A DNA stretch of 21,262 bases from the NCBI GenBank assembly GCA_004557505.1, contig SFGZ01000020.1, positions 1 through 21,262 on the forward strand. The letters run 5' to 3'. Position 1 is the stretch's first letter. Every line of letters starts with the position of its first letter. Positions 6,195 through 13,008 of this stretch are shown in pieces. The stretch comes from Coriobacteriaceae bacterium. GTDB lineage: Bacteria > Actinomycetota > Coriobacteriia > Coriobacteriales > Atopobiaceae. The translations under genes were made by a program, and so were the position numbers. The notes beneath the pieces were generated by a model. The model had not been told where the DNA came from. It worked only from the letters and a program-made list of their open reading frames with translations, and searched no databases.

Positions 6195-7277
6195 CTACGA
6201 CAGCGTGCAGAACGGGCCCAGGCCCCTCTCGCCGCCTCGCCTCATGAACGAGGCGAGGAAGCCCTCGGTATACGCGAGACCGGCGTTGCCGGACCTGATG
6301 GGGCCCTGCATGGCCCGCGCGCCCATGCCGCGGGGGCGGGCGACGTCGGCGGCAAGCCGCGCGCGGTCGGAGGAGACCATCTCCCCCACAAGGCGCCGGC
6401 GCTCCTGCGCCGAGAGGCCCAGGCGATCGGAGAAGACCCTCGCCACGCAGTCGACGAGGCACTCGAAGTAGCGACTCTGGATGAGCCCCATGCTGGTGGG
6501 ATCCCCGTCGAGCCCCCAATGGTGGTAGATGCCCATGAGGGTGCCGTACTGCCGTTCAAGTGCCTGATAGCCGCGCACCGAGAAGCCGGGCAGGCGCTCG
6601 GGCGAGCAGCCCTCGACGTGGTAGTACGCATGCCCGGTAAGGCCAACGCGCTCGACGTCGCGCACGTAGCCGGCCACGAACGAGAGCGCGTCGGAGCAGA
6701 GGCCGCCGCCGTCGGCGAACGAGAGGCCAAGCCGCTCGACGCGCGAGCGCAGGAACAGTTTGGCGCAGGGCGACGAGAGCAGGTTGCCCTCGAAGAGCTG
6801 CCAGGCGCCCGCCCGGAAGTCGTGCTGGGTGGGAAAGACGTGGGCGGGTTGGTTCGCCTCGATGGAATCCTGCCGACGCCCCTCTCCTGGAACGGTCGCC
6901 GAGAAGCCCGCGATGGCAAGCTCGAGCGAAGACTCCTCGGCAAGGCCCGCGAGATCTGCCAGCATGTCTGGGTTCGCCCAGGCACTCGCGTCAAAGAACG
7001 CCAGATAGCGGCCACGCGCACGGGCCATGCCCAGGTCAAGCGCCGCGGCCAGCCCACAGCCATCGGCCCGCACCAGCGAGATGGCAAGGTCACGCTGGGC
7101 CATGTTCTCGACAATGCCCAGCGTTCCATCCGTCGAGCCGCCATCCACCACGATTGTCTCGTGGCTTCTCAGCGTCTGGTTCTGGATGCTCTCGAGGGCA
7201 CGGCGTATCGTGGCGGCATCATCGCGCGTGGCGACGACAATCGAGACAACGGGCTTCCCATGCATGGTGCTTGGCAT
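6195..7277 (-). CDS. Family 2 glycosyltransferase with an altered DxD site
   Basis: The 360-residue protein begins with a clear GT2 domain: PVVSIVVATRDDAATIRRAL (9-28), IQNQTLRSHETIVVDGGSTD (31-50), then GCGLAAALDLGMARARGRYL (73-92). Where GT2 enzymes usually have DxDD it reads FFDASAWANPDML (94-106): the first Asp is kept but the metal-binding position is Ser. Catalytic competence is therefore less certain, although some GT2 members vary here. The C-terminal 200 residues match no family I can name. The first ATG at 7277 is used; an ATG four codons later is an alternative, and the only purine-rich SD candidate (GGAGGAGAG) lies about 12 bases upstream. It is the last of a minus-strand run from truA and converges with the 4749 glycosyltransferase. 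Confidence 0.82.
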   Translation of the reverse strand: MPSTMHGKPVVSIVVATRDDAATIRRALESIQNQTLRSHETIVVDGGSTDGTLGIVENMAQRDLAISLVRADGCGLAAALDLGMARARGRYLAFFDASAWANPDMLADLAGLAEESSLELAIAGFSATVPGEGRRQDSIEANQPAHVFPTQHDFRAGAWQLFEGNLLSSPCAKLFLRSRVERLGLSFADGGGLCSDALSFVAGYVRDVERVGLTGHAYYHVEGCSPERLPGFSVRGYQALERQYGTLMGIYHHWGLDGDPTSMGLIQSRYFECLVDCVARVFSDRLGLSAQERRRLVGEMVSSDRARLAADVARPRGMGARAMQGPIRSGNAGLAYTEGFLASFMRRGGERGLGPFCTLS

Positions 7278-7444
7278 ATCCTGGCGCGACTCTCCTCCCC
7301 GAAGATCGTCCCAGCGGGCTGCGCGGCAACCCCACCAAATGTTGAGGAAAGGGTATCAGCCGTTCGTGGAGCCTGCGTGACAATCGGGGGCGCCTACCAT
7401 TACTACAGATAAAGCCCAGGAGAGGGACACAGCCCAAGGCTCGC

Positions 7445-7528
7445 GGGGCACTCGCCGCGCGCGATGAGGCACCCGCCGCGCACAACGGGGCACCCGCCGC
7501 GCGCGATGGGGCACTCGCCGCGCGCGGT
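7445..7528. repeat. Four tandem copies of a 21-bp GC-rich unit
   Basis: The unit GGGGCACTCGCCGCGCGCGA plus T occurs four times head to tail (7445-7465, 7466-7486, 7487-7507, 7508-7528) with a few substitutions. The array lies in the 268-bp gap between two minus-strand genes (6195-7277 and 7546-8337). The unit length is a multiple of three, but none of the frames belongs to a recognisable protein. The rest of the gap (7278-7444, 7529-7545) shows no gene and no clear terminator. Confidence 0.85.
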
Positions 7529-7545
7529 GCCTTACCCCCCTGGCC

Positions 7546-8337
7546 CTATCCCTCGTTGCTCACGAGCGTGCCCACGGCAAGGCCGAGCGACGCCTGGTCG
7601 ATCACGCGGTAGCCCGTTGAGACGGCGTTGCCGCTCTCGTCGGTGGTGGTCTCGTCCACCATGGGCGCATCGACCCTGGAGAGGCCGTCGCTCCCCGCCG
7701 ACTGCACCTTCTCGGCCAGGTCGAGCAGCTCCTGCGACGACATGTCCGTGCGGATGGACGAGAGGAACTCGCTGGCGCGGCTTATCAGCGAGTTCACCCC
7801 CGCACCGGCAAGCGAGCGGGCCTCGTCCCACACGGTGCCCGTCGAGACTATGACGTGCGTGACGGGCAGGTTTGCGGCCGTGGAGAGCGGCGAGACGCAG
7901 ACGCCGGCGCCGGAGTCGTTGAACAGCTCGGCCAGCGTGGTGTCCCGCCCGTTGTAGGAGACCTTGGCGTCGGTGGGGATGGAGACGAGCGTGCCCGTGG
8001 CGGTGGTCTTGTCGTACACCAGAAGCTCCACCAGGGAGAGGTTGGCGCCGCCGGTCTTGAAGGCGTCCAGGTTGTCCGTCGTGAGGAGCAGGATGCCCGT
8101 GAAGGTGTCACCCGAGACGGTGTAGCCAAGGTCCGAGACGGACGAGGTCTTGCGCACCGAAGAGCTCAGGCTGCTGTCGCCCAGGTGCGACTGCGCCTGG
8201 GCGCGGCCCCATGCCATGAAGACCACGATCCCGCAGGCGACAAAGACCACGACGAGCACGATGACCGCGATGAGGTTGCGATTGGGGTTGTCGCGAGGAA
8301 CGTCGGTCCGCTCGAATCGCTCACGCTGCCTGGCCAT
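7546..8337 (-). CDS. Single-pass membrane protein with a degenerate LytR-CpsA-Psr-like extracellular domain
   Basis: Taking ATG 8337, preceded by GGGAGGGG, gives 263 residues; longer in-frame starts run into the upstream permease gene and are rejected. A short basic cytoplasmic segment (MARQRERFER...) leads into one membrane helix at about 21-44, then an extracellular domain. The pattern ILLLTTDNLD...LVELLVYDKTTATGTLVSIPTDAKV resembles the LCP core 'ILLLGxDxR...DT..l.s......LvSiPRDt.V', followed by weaker similarity around PVTHVIVS. LCP proteins attach teichoic acids or polysaccharides to peptidoglycan. Here the Arg residues that hold the lipid pyrophosphate are absent (PTDA instead of PRDT), so the activity may be lost or different. 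The assignment is tentative. The gene is 46 bp after the permease and probably in its operon. Confidence 0.75.
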   Translation of the reverse strand: MARQRERFERTDVPRDNPNRNLIAVIVLVVVFVACGIVVFMAWGRAQAQSHLGDSSLSSSVRKTSSVSDLGYTVSGDTFTGILLLTTDNLDAFKTGGANLSLVELLVYDKTTATGTLVSIPTDAKVSYNGRDTTLAELFNDSGAGVCVSPLSTAANLPVTHVIVSTGTVWDEARSLAGAGVNSLISRASEFLSSIRTDMSSQELLDLAEKVQSAGSDGLSRVDAPMVDETTTDESGNAVSTGYRVIDQASLGLAVGTLVSNEG

Positions 8338-8383
8338 GGAACCCCTCCCGTCATCCAACGCCTGAAGCCGTGCATCCCGGTAT

Positions 8384-9340
8384 CTAGAAGAGGATACCTG
8401 AAGCGGAGACGATAAGCCCCGCGACGACCCCGACCGCGTAGACAAGGGCGGTGACGACGGCGTTCTGCCGCACGTCGTCGTTGGTGCGGAAGAGCACGAG
8501 CAGCCCCACGCCACCGGAGGCGAAGAGGCCCGCGACCATGGGGCCAGCGCCAAGGACGCCGTCGAGGTAGAGCTCGGTTATGGCAACGGAGACGCCGCAG
8601 TTGGGGATGAGCCCCACGAGGGCGGCCAGAAACGTTGCGCGCACGGGGTGGCTGCCCAGGAGCTGCGCGAGCGCGTTGCCGCCCATAACCTCGATGAGCA
8701 GGCCAAAGAGAAATGTGACGAGCAGGATGAACCCCGTCACCTGCACGGTGTGGACGGCGGCGGAGCGCACGACGGCCCAGCGCCCATGCCCATGGCGACG
8801 GTGGCCGTGCGCCACCATGCCGCCAGCGCCCTCGCCCCGCTCCGGAGGGGCGCCCTCCTCGCCATCCCCGCCCCCGCAGTGGCAGCGCGCCCGCTCGCAG
8901 AGGTCGTGGATGTGCGGCCTTGGGCCGCCCACGTGGCGCACGGCATGCAGCGCCGCGTCCAGAAGAAGGCCAACGACAACGCCAACGACCACCTTGAGCA
9001 GCATGATCGAGAGCAGGCTCCCCACGGGCTCATGGTGGGCGAGAAACACCGGCACCATCTCGTCCGAGGTCGAGAGGATCACGGCGACCAGCGTTCCCGC
9101 CGTCACGACGCCACCCGAGAACAGCGTGGCAGCCATGGCTGAGAAGCCGCACTGGGGGACGGCGCCGAGAAGGGCGCCCACAACGGGGCCCGCGTGGCCG
9201 GCGCGCGCCACGAGCCCCTGCACGCGGCCCTCGGTGGAGTGCTCCAGGGCCTCCATGGCGAGGTAGGTCACAAACAGGAACGGAACCAGCTCAAGCGTGT
9301 CGAGCACCGAGTCGGCCATGACGTCGACGAGCATGTCCAA
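8384..9340 (-). CDS. Putative 10-TM heavy-metal exporter (ArsP_2-like / putative manganese transporter)
   Basis: The product has two homologous hydrophobic halves. Each carries a Pro-x-Cys-Gly-x-Ser motif: PQCGFSA near residue 62 and PNCGVSV near residue 246, the hallmark of the 10-TM putative metal exporter family (ArsP_2) related to the SO_0444/ArsP permeases. Between the halves, residues about 134-188 form a hydrophilic loop with HIHDLCERARCHCGGG and HGHRRHGHGRW, rich in His and Cys and suited to metal binding. The metal (Mn, As or other) cannot be told from sequence. The start chosen is TTG at 9340, seven bases after GGAGG; the frame is open to a TTG at 9361 and an ATG at 9334 is possible. 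It lies 30 bp after truA. The length, about 318 residues, fits the family. Confidence 0.82.
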   Translation of the reverse strand: MDMLVDVMADSVLDTLELVPFLFVTYLAMEALEHSTEGRVQGLVARAGHAGPVVGALLGAVPQCGFSAMAATLFSGGVVTAGTLVAVILSTSDEMVPVFLAHHEPVGSLLSIMLLKVVVGVVVGLLLDAALHAVRHVGGPRPHIHDLCERARCHCGGGDGEEGAPPERGEGAGGMVAHGHRRHGHGRWAVVRSAAVHTVQVTGFILLVTFLFGLLIEVMGGNALAQLLGSHPVRATFLAALVGLIPNCGVSVAITELYLDGVLGAGPMVAGLFASGGVGLLVLFRTNDDVRQNAVVTALVYAVGVVAGLIVSASGILF

Positions 9341-9370
9341 GGCATATCCTCCAACGATCAAGGCACTGGG

Positions 9371-10264
9371 CTAGGCCCAGGGCGCGAGAAGTCCATCGGG
9401 GTATTCTACCCAGACGAACGTGAGGCCCCGCGCCGGGGCGCACGGTCCTGCGGCGGCCCGGTCCCGCGCGGCGAGCACCTCCCCCACCCAGGAGGGGTCG
9501 CGATGCCCCCTCCCCACCTCCACGAGGGTGCCGGCCATGGTGCGCACCATGTTGTGCAGGAAGGCGTTGCCCGTGACGTCGATGGCCACGATCTGCTCGC
9601 CGGCCTCCTCCACGCGCGAGACCCCCACGCGCTCGACGTGGCGACCCGTGGGCCTGCCCTCGGCCGAGGTCGCCTTGCAGAAGCTCTTGAAGTCGTGCTC
9701 CCCCACCAGGCGGGCCGCGGCCTCCCGCATTGCCTCGACGTCGAGGTCCCCCCGGTACCACCACGCATGGTCCCAGGCAAGCACGGGGCGGGCGTCGCCC
9801 GTGGCAATGCGATAGCGATACGATCGCAAACTGGCGTCAAAGCGTGCCGAGAAGAGCGCGTCCGCGCGATAGAGCCCCCTGATGGAGATGTCGTCCGGCG
9901 TGAGCGCCACGAGCGAGCGCACGAGCGAGCGCCCGTCGCGGCCCAGCTCTCCCCCGCTCGCGGGAACGCTCACGAACTGCCCCAGCGCGTGGACGCCGGA
10001 GTCCGTGCGACCGGCGCAGACCAGCTCGACCTCGCGGCGCAGGACGGTCTCGAGCGCGCGGCGCAGCTCGCCGGCAACGGTCCGCATGCCCGGCTGCTCC
10101 GCGAAGCCCGCAAACCCCGCGCCGCGGTAGCCAAGGCAAAGCACGAGCGCGCCCGCGGCGGGCCTATCCGCCACCAGGGGAGCCTCTCGCTCAATGCGAC
10201 AAGGTCTATGGATGTGCGATGCGCCCGATGCGGCAAGGCTGACGCCTGATGGTGCGCAACTCAT
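9371..10264 (-). CDS. truA: tRNA pseudouridine(38-40) synthase TruA
   Basis: TruA isomerises uridines 38-40 in the anticodon stem-loop of many tRNAs. The 297-residue product carries the catalytic CAGRTDSGVHALGQ with nucleophile Asp88, FAGFAEQPGMRTVAGEL, FSARFDASLRSYRYRI, and the second-half motifs HDFKSFCKA and GNAFLHNMVRTMAGTLVEVG. The start ATG 10264 has GCGGAG seven bases upstream and gives an N-terminal extension of about 37 residues before the usual beginning (ALVLCLGYRG). TruA commonly follows rplQ in Gram-positive genomes; here the GH20 gene and a large hairpin intervene. Neighbours downstream on the same strand are the permease and the LCP-like protein. Confidence 0.96.
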   Translation of the reverse strand: MSCAPSGVSLAASGASHIHRPCRIEREAPLVADRPAAGALVLCLGYRGAGFAGFAEQPGMRTVAGELRRALETVLRREVELVCAGRTDSGVHALGQFVSVPASGGELGRDGRSLVRSLVALTPDDISIRGLYRADALFSARFDASLRSYRYRIATGDARPVLAWDHAWWYRGDLDVEAMREAAARLVGEHDFKSFCKATSAEGRPTGRHVERVGVSRVEEAGEQIVAIDVTGNAFLHNMVRTMAGTLVEVGRGHRDPSWVGEVLAARDRAAAGPCAPARGLTFVWVEYPDGLLAPWA

Positions 10265-10450
10265 GGATGTGCTCCGCTTTCGACTGACAACTGCGACGCA
10301 TGCAGCTTACCACGAGAGCATTGCAGCTCAAACGCCTCACCGCGTGGGTTGCCTCACACGAGCCATTCCTTGAGTTTCAGGTTCAGCGGAACACATCCCA
10401 CACCTATACGAATGCGTCTCTCGAGTCTGGCACATCCCCTTCCGCAATCC

Positions 10451-10501
10451 CCTCCAATCTTCTTCCCGGGCCGGAATGGGCCGGTCCGGGAAGATTGGAG
10501 G
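10451..10501 (-). terminator. Very strong hairpin after the GH20 gene, terminator without a U-tract
   Basis: CCTCCAATCTTC at 10451-10462 pairs with GAAGATTGGAGG at 10490-10501. After a three-base bulge the stem continues as CCGGGCCGG/CCGGTCCGG, about 21 pairs in total with a six-base AATGGG loop. It lies 40 bp after the GH20 stop and well before truA. Neither strand has a T-run after it, so intrinsic termination would be of the U-less kind; an mRNA-stabilising or processing role is also possible. The rest of the gap (10265-10450, 10502-10540) shows no gene. Confidence 0.55.
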
Positions 10502-10540
10502 ACGAAATGGGAGGGAGGGGATCCGGCGGCGCGAACTAAC

Positions 10541-12256
10541 CTACTGGCGTCGGAAAGCGAGCGTAACCGCAAAGCTGCCTGCTGCAAGTGCCGACATTAC
10601 CAAAGCGGCAAGCGGGCTGTCGTCCCCTGTGGTGGGCAAGACTTTCTTAGCAAGTTCCTTCTTAGGCGCTGGCTTCTGAGCCTTCGTTGGCTCCTTGGCC
10701 GGATTCTTCGCGGGCTCCTTGGCCGGCTCCTTGGTCGGCTCCTTGGTCGGCTCCTTAGTCGGCTCCTTCGTCGGACTCTCGGTCGGCTCCTTAGTCGGCT
10801 CCTTCGTCGGACTCTCGGTCGGTTCCTTCGTCGGCTCCTTAGTCGGCTCCTTAGTCGGACTCTCGGTCGGGTCCTTCGTCGGTTCCTTGGTCGGCTCCTT
10901 GGCGGGGCTCTTGACTAGACCCTTCACCGCAGCGCTAATGCTCTCGGCCATCGCATCGACCTCGGCCTGCTCGCTGACGCGCTTCCCGTAGTCCACGGCC
11001 TCAAGCGCAGCCCGGAGCGTCGCGCGGGACTCATCCGTGTAGACCGAGAGGTCCTCGGGGACGTGAGAGATGGCCTCGCGGACTTTCGTATAGTCAGCCG
11101 GACGCGGCATATTTTCGGCATACTCGTCCGAGAACGCGCTCATAAGCTGAAATATGCGGTCCATATCATGTGCTTGCGCAGGTTCATCGCACCACACGCA
11201 CTGCATGCTTCCGATGGTGGCAATCCGACCGCTTGCGCCAGGCACATCATCAAAGCTGCGCTTCTTAATGTTTGACAAAGCACTTTTAGCGTTGTAGCTA
11301 CCGGAATCAGTACGCCCAAGCACCCAATACCATGCGTCATTCGTGTTAAGGATCGAGAGTCCCTGCTGCTGGAGGAACTCAGGCTTTGCCACGTAGAACC
11401 CCCACCAACCGCTTGTCCAGTAGGCTACAGTTAGATCTTGATCGAACGTACCAAAATCAGTGTTTCTGTCATAGTAAATGCCGTCATTGAAGCAAACTGG
11501 CTTCATCCCAGCGGACTTGATGATCCCTGATACGTGATTCACGTACTTGACGAACTGTTCATACGCTCCGTTTTCCTGAATGTGGGACCAGCCTGGATCG
11601 CCAAAAACATCATTAGCGTATTCATCGGCGCCAAAATTGAAGTAAGCAGAAGCGTTGGCTGCTCCAAAATAGTCGACGTACTTCTGCAAAAGGGCATAGA
11701 GGAAATTGACTGCGGACTCGTTGGTAATATCAACGGTACGAACCGACGTCTTACCGTTGTAGCTGTACGCCGCGTTCTCAATGCCAAGCTGCTTCATGGC
11801 AATCAGCAGTGCGTCCATGTGACCGGGGCTATTGACAAGTGGGATAACACCAATGCCACGCTCGCGCGCATGCGCAAGAACGGAATCCATCTCGGCCTGC
11901 GTGAGGGCATTTCCATTTGGATCGTTGTGGTATGCCTTGTTGCCCGCCTCGATAGCGGCTTTGACATCATCGCTTCCGTACGTCTTGCCGTTCACAGAGA
12001 GCGACATGTCATCTAGCACAAACCGAAGCCCATCATTGCCAAGGATAATTTGGACATCGGTGTAACCTAGGTCCGCAGCATGATCAATAATCTGCTTCAG
12101 CTGGTCTGCGGAGAAATACTTGCGCCCCGCATCAATTGAAAAAACGCTACGCTTTGCCGCTGCGTCTGCGCGAGAAATGCGAGGCACTGCAAAAACGAAG
12201 GCAAATAGCGCAAGCACAGCAAGAGCCACTCGCAGTGCTTTGGACCGCTTGACCAT
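10541..12256 (-). CDS. Cell-wall-anchored GH20 beta-N-acetylhexosaminidase with FIVAR domain and KEPT repeats
   Basis: The 571-residue protein is built as: signal peptide (1 to about 32), GH20 catalytic barrel (about 36-390), FIVAR-like helical module (about 402-448, YTDESRATLRAALEAV...EQAEVDAM), a Lys/Glu/Pro/Thr repeat stalk (451-528), and an LPTTG sortase signal at 540-544 with a hydrophobic span and RRQ tail. The GH20 catalytic pair Asp211-Glu212 lies in YFNFGADEYAND; VNSPGHMDAL (141-150) and the C-terminal Trp cluster (YWTSGWW, AWYWV) also fit. GH20 enzymes release terminal GlcNAc/GalNAc or lacto-N-biose from host glycans by substrate assistance. The exact specificity is not decidable. 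The catalytic part is visibly AT-richer than its neighbours (about 47% GC at 11641-11700). The RBS is poor (GGGGG next to the ATG). No sortase gene is in the window. Confidence 0.92.
   Translation of the reverse strand: MVKRSKALRVALAVLALFAFVFAVPRISRADAAAKRSVFSIDAGRKYFSADQLKQIIDHAADLGYTDVQIILGNDGLRFVLDDMSLSVNGKTYGSDDVKAAIEAGNKAYHNDPNGNALTQAEMDSVLAHARERGIGVIPLVNSPGHMDALLIAMKQLGIENAAYSYNGKTSVRTVDITNESAVNFLYALLQKYVDYFGAANASAYFNFGADEYANDVFGDPGWSHIQENGAYEQFVKYVNHVSGIIKSAGMKPVCFNDGIYYDRNTDFGTFDQDLTVAYWTSGWWGFYVAKPEFLQQQGLSILNTNDAWYWVLGRTDSGSYNAKSALSNIKKRSFDDVPGASGRIATIGSMQCVWCDEPAQAHDMDRIFQLMSAFSDEYAENMPRPADYTKVREAISHVPEDLSVYTDESRATLRAALEAVDYGKRVSEQAEVDAMAESISAAVKGLVKSPAKEPTKEPTKDPTESPTKEPTKEPTKEPTESPTKEPTKEPTESPTKEPTKEPTKEPTKEPAKEPAKNPAKEPTKAQKPAPKKELAKKVLPTTGDDSPLAALVMSALAAGSFAVTLAFRRQ
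10673..10906. repeat. 12-bp tandem repeat encoding KEPT units
   Basis: Within the GH20 gene, about 19 consecutive tetrapeptides of the form KEPT, ESPT, KDPT or KEPA are encoded by 12-bp units (plus-strand form GGCTCCTTGGTC and variants). A higher-order pattern of two or three KEPT followed by ESPT recurs. It forms an extended wall-spanning stalk before LPTTG. Such perfect in-frame repeats can change copy number without breaking the frame. Confidence 0.9.
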
Positions 12257-12395
12257 GGGACCCCCAGATTCTTGGCTTCCTTTCTGATGAACCTTAGCTT
12301 ACACCAGCGACTTCGAAATGAAGTAGATGCGCAACGATCAAAGAGGGGTAATTGAACGGTGAACGGGATGCTGTTCTCACCGAAAAGGGATCCAA

Positions 12396-12438
12396 CAAAA
12401 AAAGAAGGGTACCCAGAAAAAGTCTCTGGATACCCTTC
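12396..12438 (-). terminator. Rho-independent terminator of the ribosomal protein operon
   Basis: On the minus strand GAAGGGTATCCAGA (12438-12425) pairs with TCTGGGTACCCTTC (12417-12404) as a 14-bp stem containing one T-G wobble, with a GACTTTT loop, followed directly by seven T (12403-12397). It lies about 35 bp after the rplQ stop and separates the ribosomal cluster from the GH20 gene. The rest of the 215-bp gap (12257-12395) presumably holds the GH20 promoter; no consensus pair stands out. Confidence 0.95.
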
Positions 12439-12471
12439 GCAACTAGCGCGAATGCAAGTACGACCTAAAGC

Positions 12472-12996
12472 CTACTCGGCAGCAGCCTCCTCAGCGGCTT
12501 CAGCCTCGGCCTTGGGCTCGGCGACAGGCTCCTCGGCAGCCTCGGCCTCGGCGACAGGCTCCTCGGCCTTGGCTGGGGCCACCTTGGTGACGGCCGCCTT
12601 GGGAGCGGCCTTGGCCTTGCCCTTGGGGGTGACGGCCTCGGTCACGAGCTCCATGATGACGACCTCGGCGCCGTCGCCCTTGCGGGGGCCAAGCTTCATG
12701 ATGCGGGTGTAGCCGCCGTTGCGGTCGGCCCACATGCCCTGGGCGGCCTTCTCGAAGATCTCACGCACGATCTCCTTGTCGCCAATCTTGGCGATGGCGA
12801 GGCGGCGGGAGTGAAGGTCGCCCTTCTTTGCCCACGTGATGACCTTGTCCACGTCGGGACGGATGGCCTTGGCGCGCGGCTCAAGGGTCTTGATGCGATC
12901 GTTGGCGAGCAGGGCGGAGACCAGGCTCTTCTTCATGGCCTTGGTGTGGCTGGCATCGGTGCCAAGCTTCATGCCCCTCTTCTTGTTGTGCCTCAT
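12472..12996 (-). CDS. rplQ: 50S ribosomal protein L17 with an acidic Ala/Glu tail
   Basis: L17 lines the peptide exit side of the large subunit. The core is MRHNKKRGMKLGTDASHTKAMKKSLVSALL... through GDKEIVREIF, WADRNGGYTRIMKLGPRKGDGAEVVIMELV (about 1-118). It continues into about 55 residues of low-complexity A/E/K/P sequence (APAKAEEPVAEAEAAEEPVA...), a tail seen in actinobacterial L17 proteins. The ATG at 12996 follows AGGAGAAG eight bases upstream, a site that overlaps the end of rpoA, so the two are tightly linked. It is the last gene of the cluster, before the terminator. Confidence 0.97.
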   Translation of the reverse strand: MRHNKKRGMKLGTDASHTKAMKKSLVSALLANDRIKTLEPRAKAIRPDVDKVITWAKKGDLHSRRLAIAKIGDKEIVREIFEKAAQGMWADRNGGYTRIMKLGPRKGDGAEVVIMELVTEAVTPKGKAKAAPKAAVTKVAPAKAEEPVAEAEAAEEPVAEPKAEAEAAEEAAAE

Positions 12997-13008
12997 GTCT
13001 AGCTTCTC

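Noticed and set aside
6049..6471. Plus-strand 140-codon frame over the inverted repeat and glycosyltransferase end
   Set aside because: It crosses the right arm of the inverted repeat and is antisense to the glycosyltransferase; Pro/Arg-rich with no motif.
7445..7528. CRISPR array
   Set aside because: The 21-bp units are directly adjacent with no spacers.
8338..8553. Upstream extension of the LCP-like protein
   Set aside because: It reads off-frame through the 3' end of the permease gene; ATG 8337 has a good RBS and begins the natural basic-plus-membrane N-terminus.
10300..10539. Small plus-strand gene between truA and the GH20 gene
   Set aside because: No RBS, no recognisable motif, and the frame runs through the large hairpin.
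10673..10906. CRISPR or intergenic satellite
   Set aside because: The 12-bp units are in frame and encode a KEPT stalk between a FIVAR module and an LPTTG signal.
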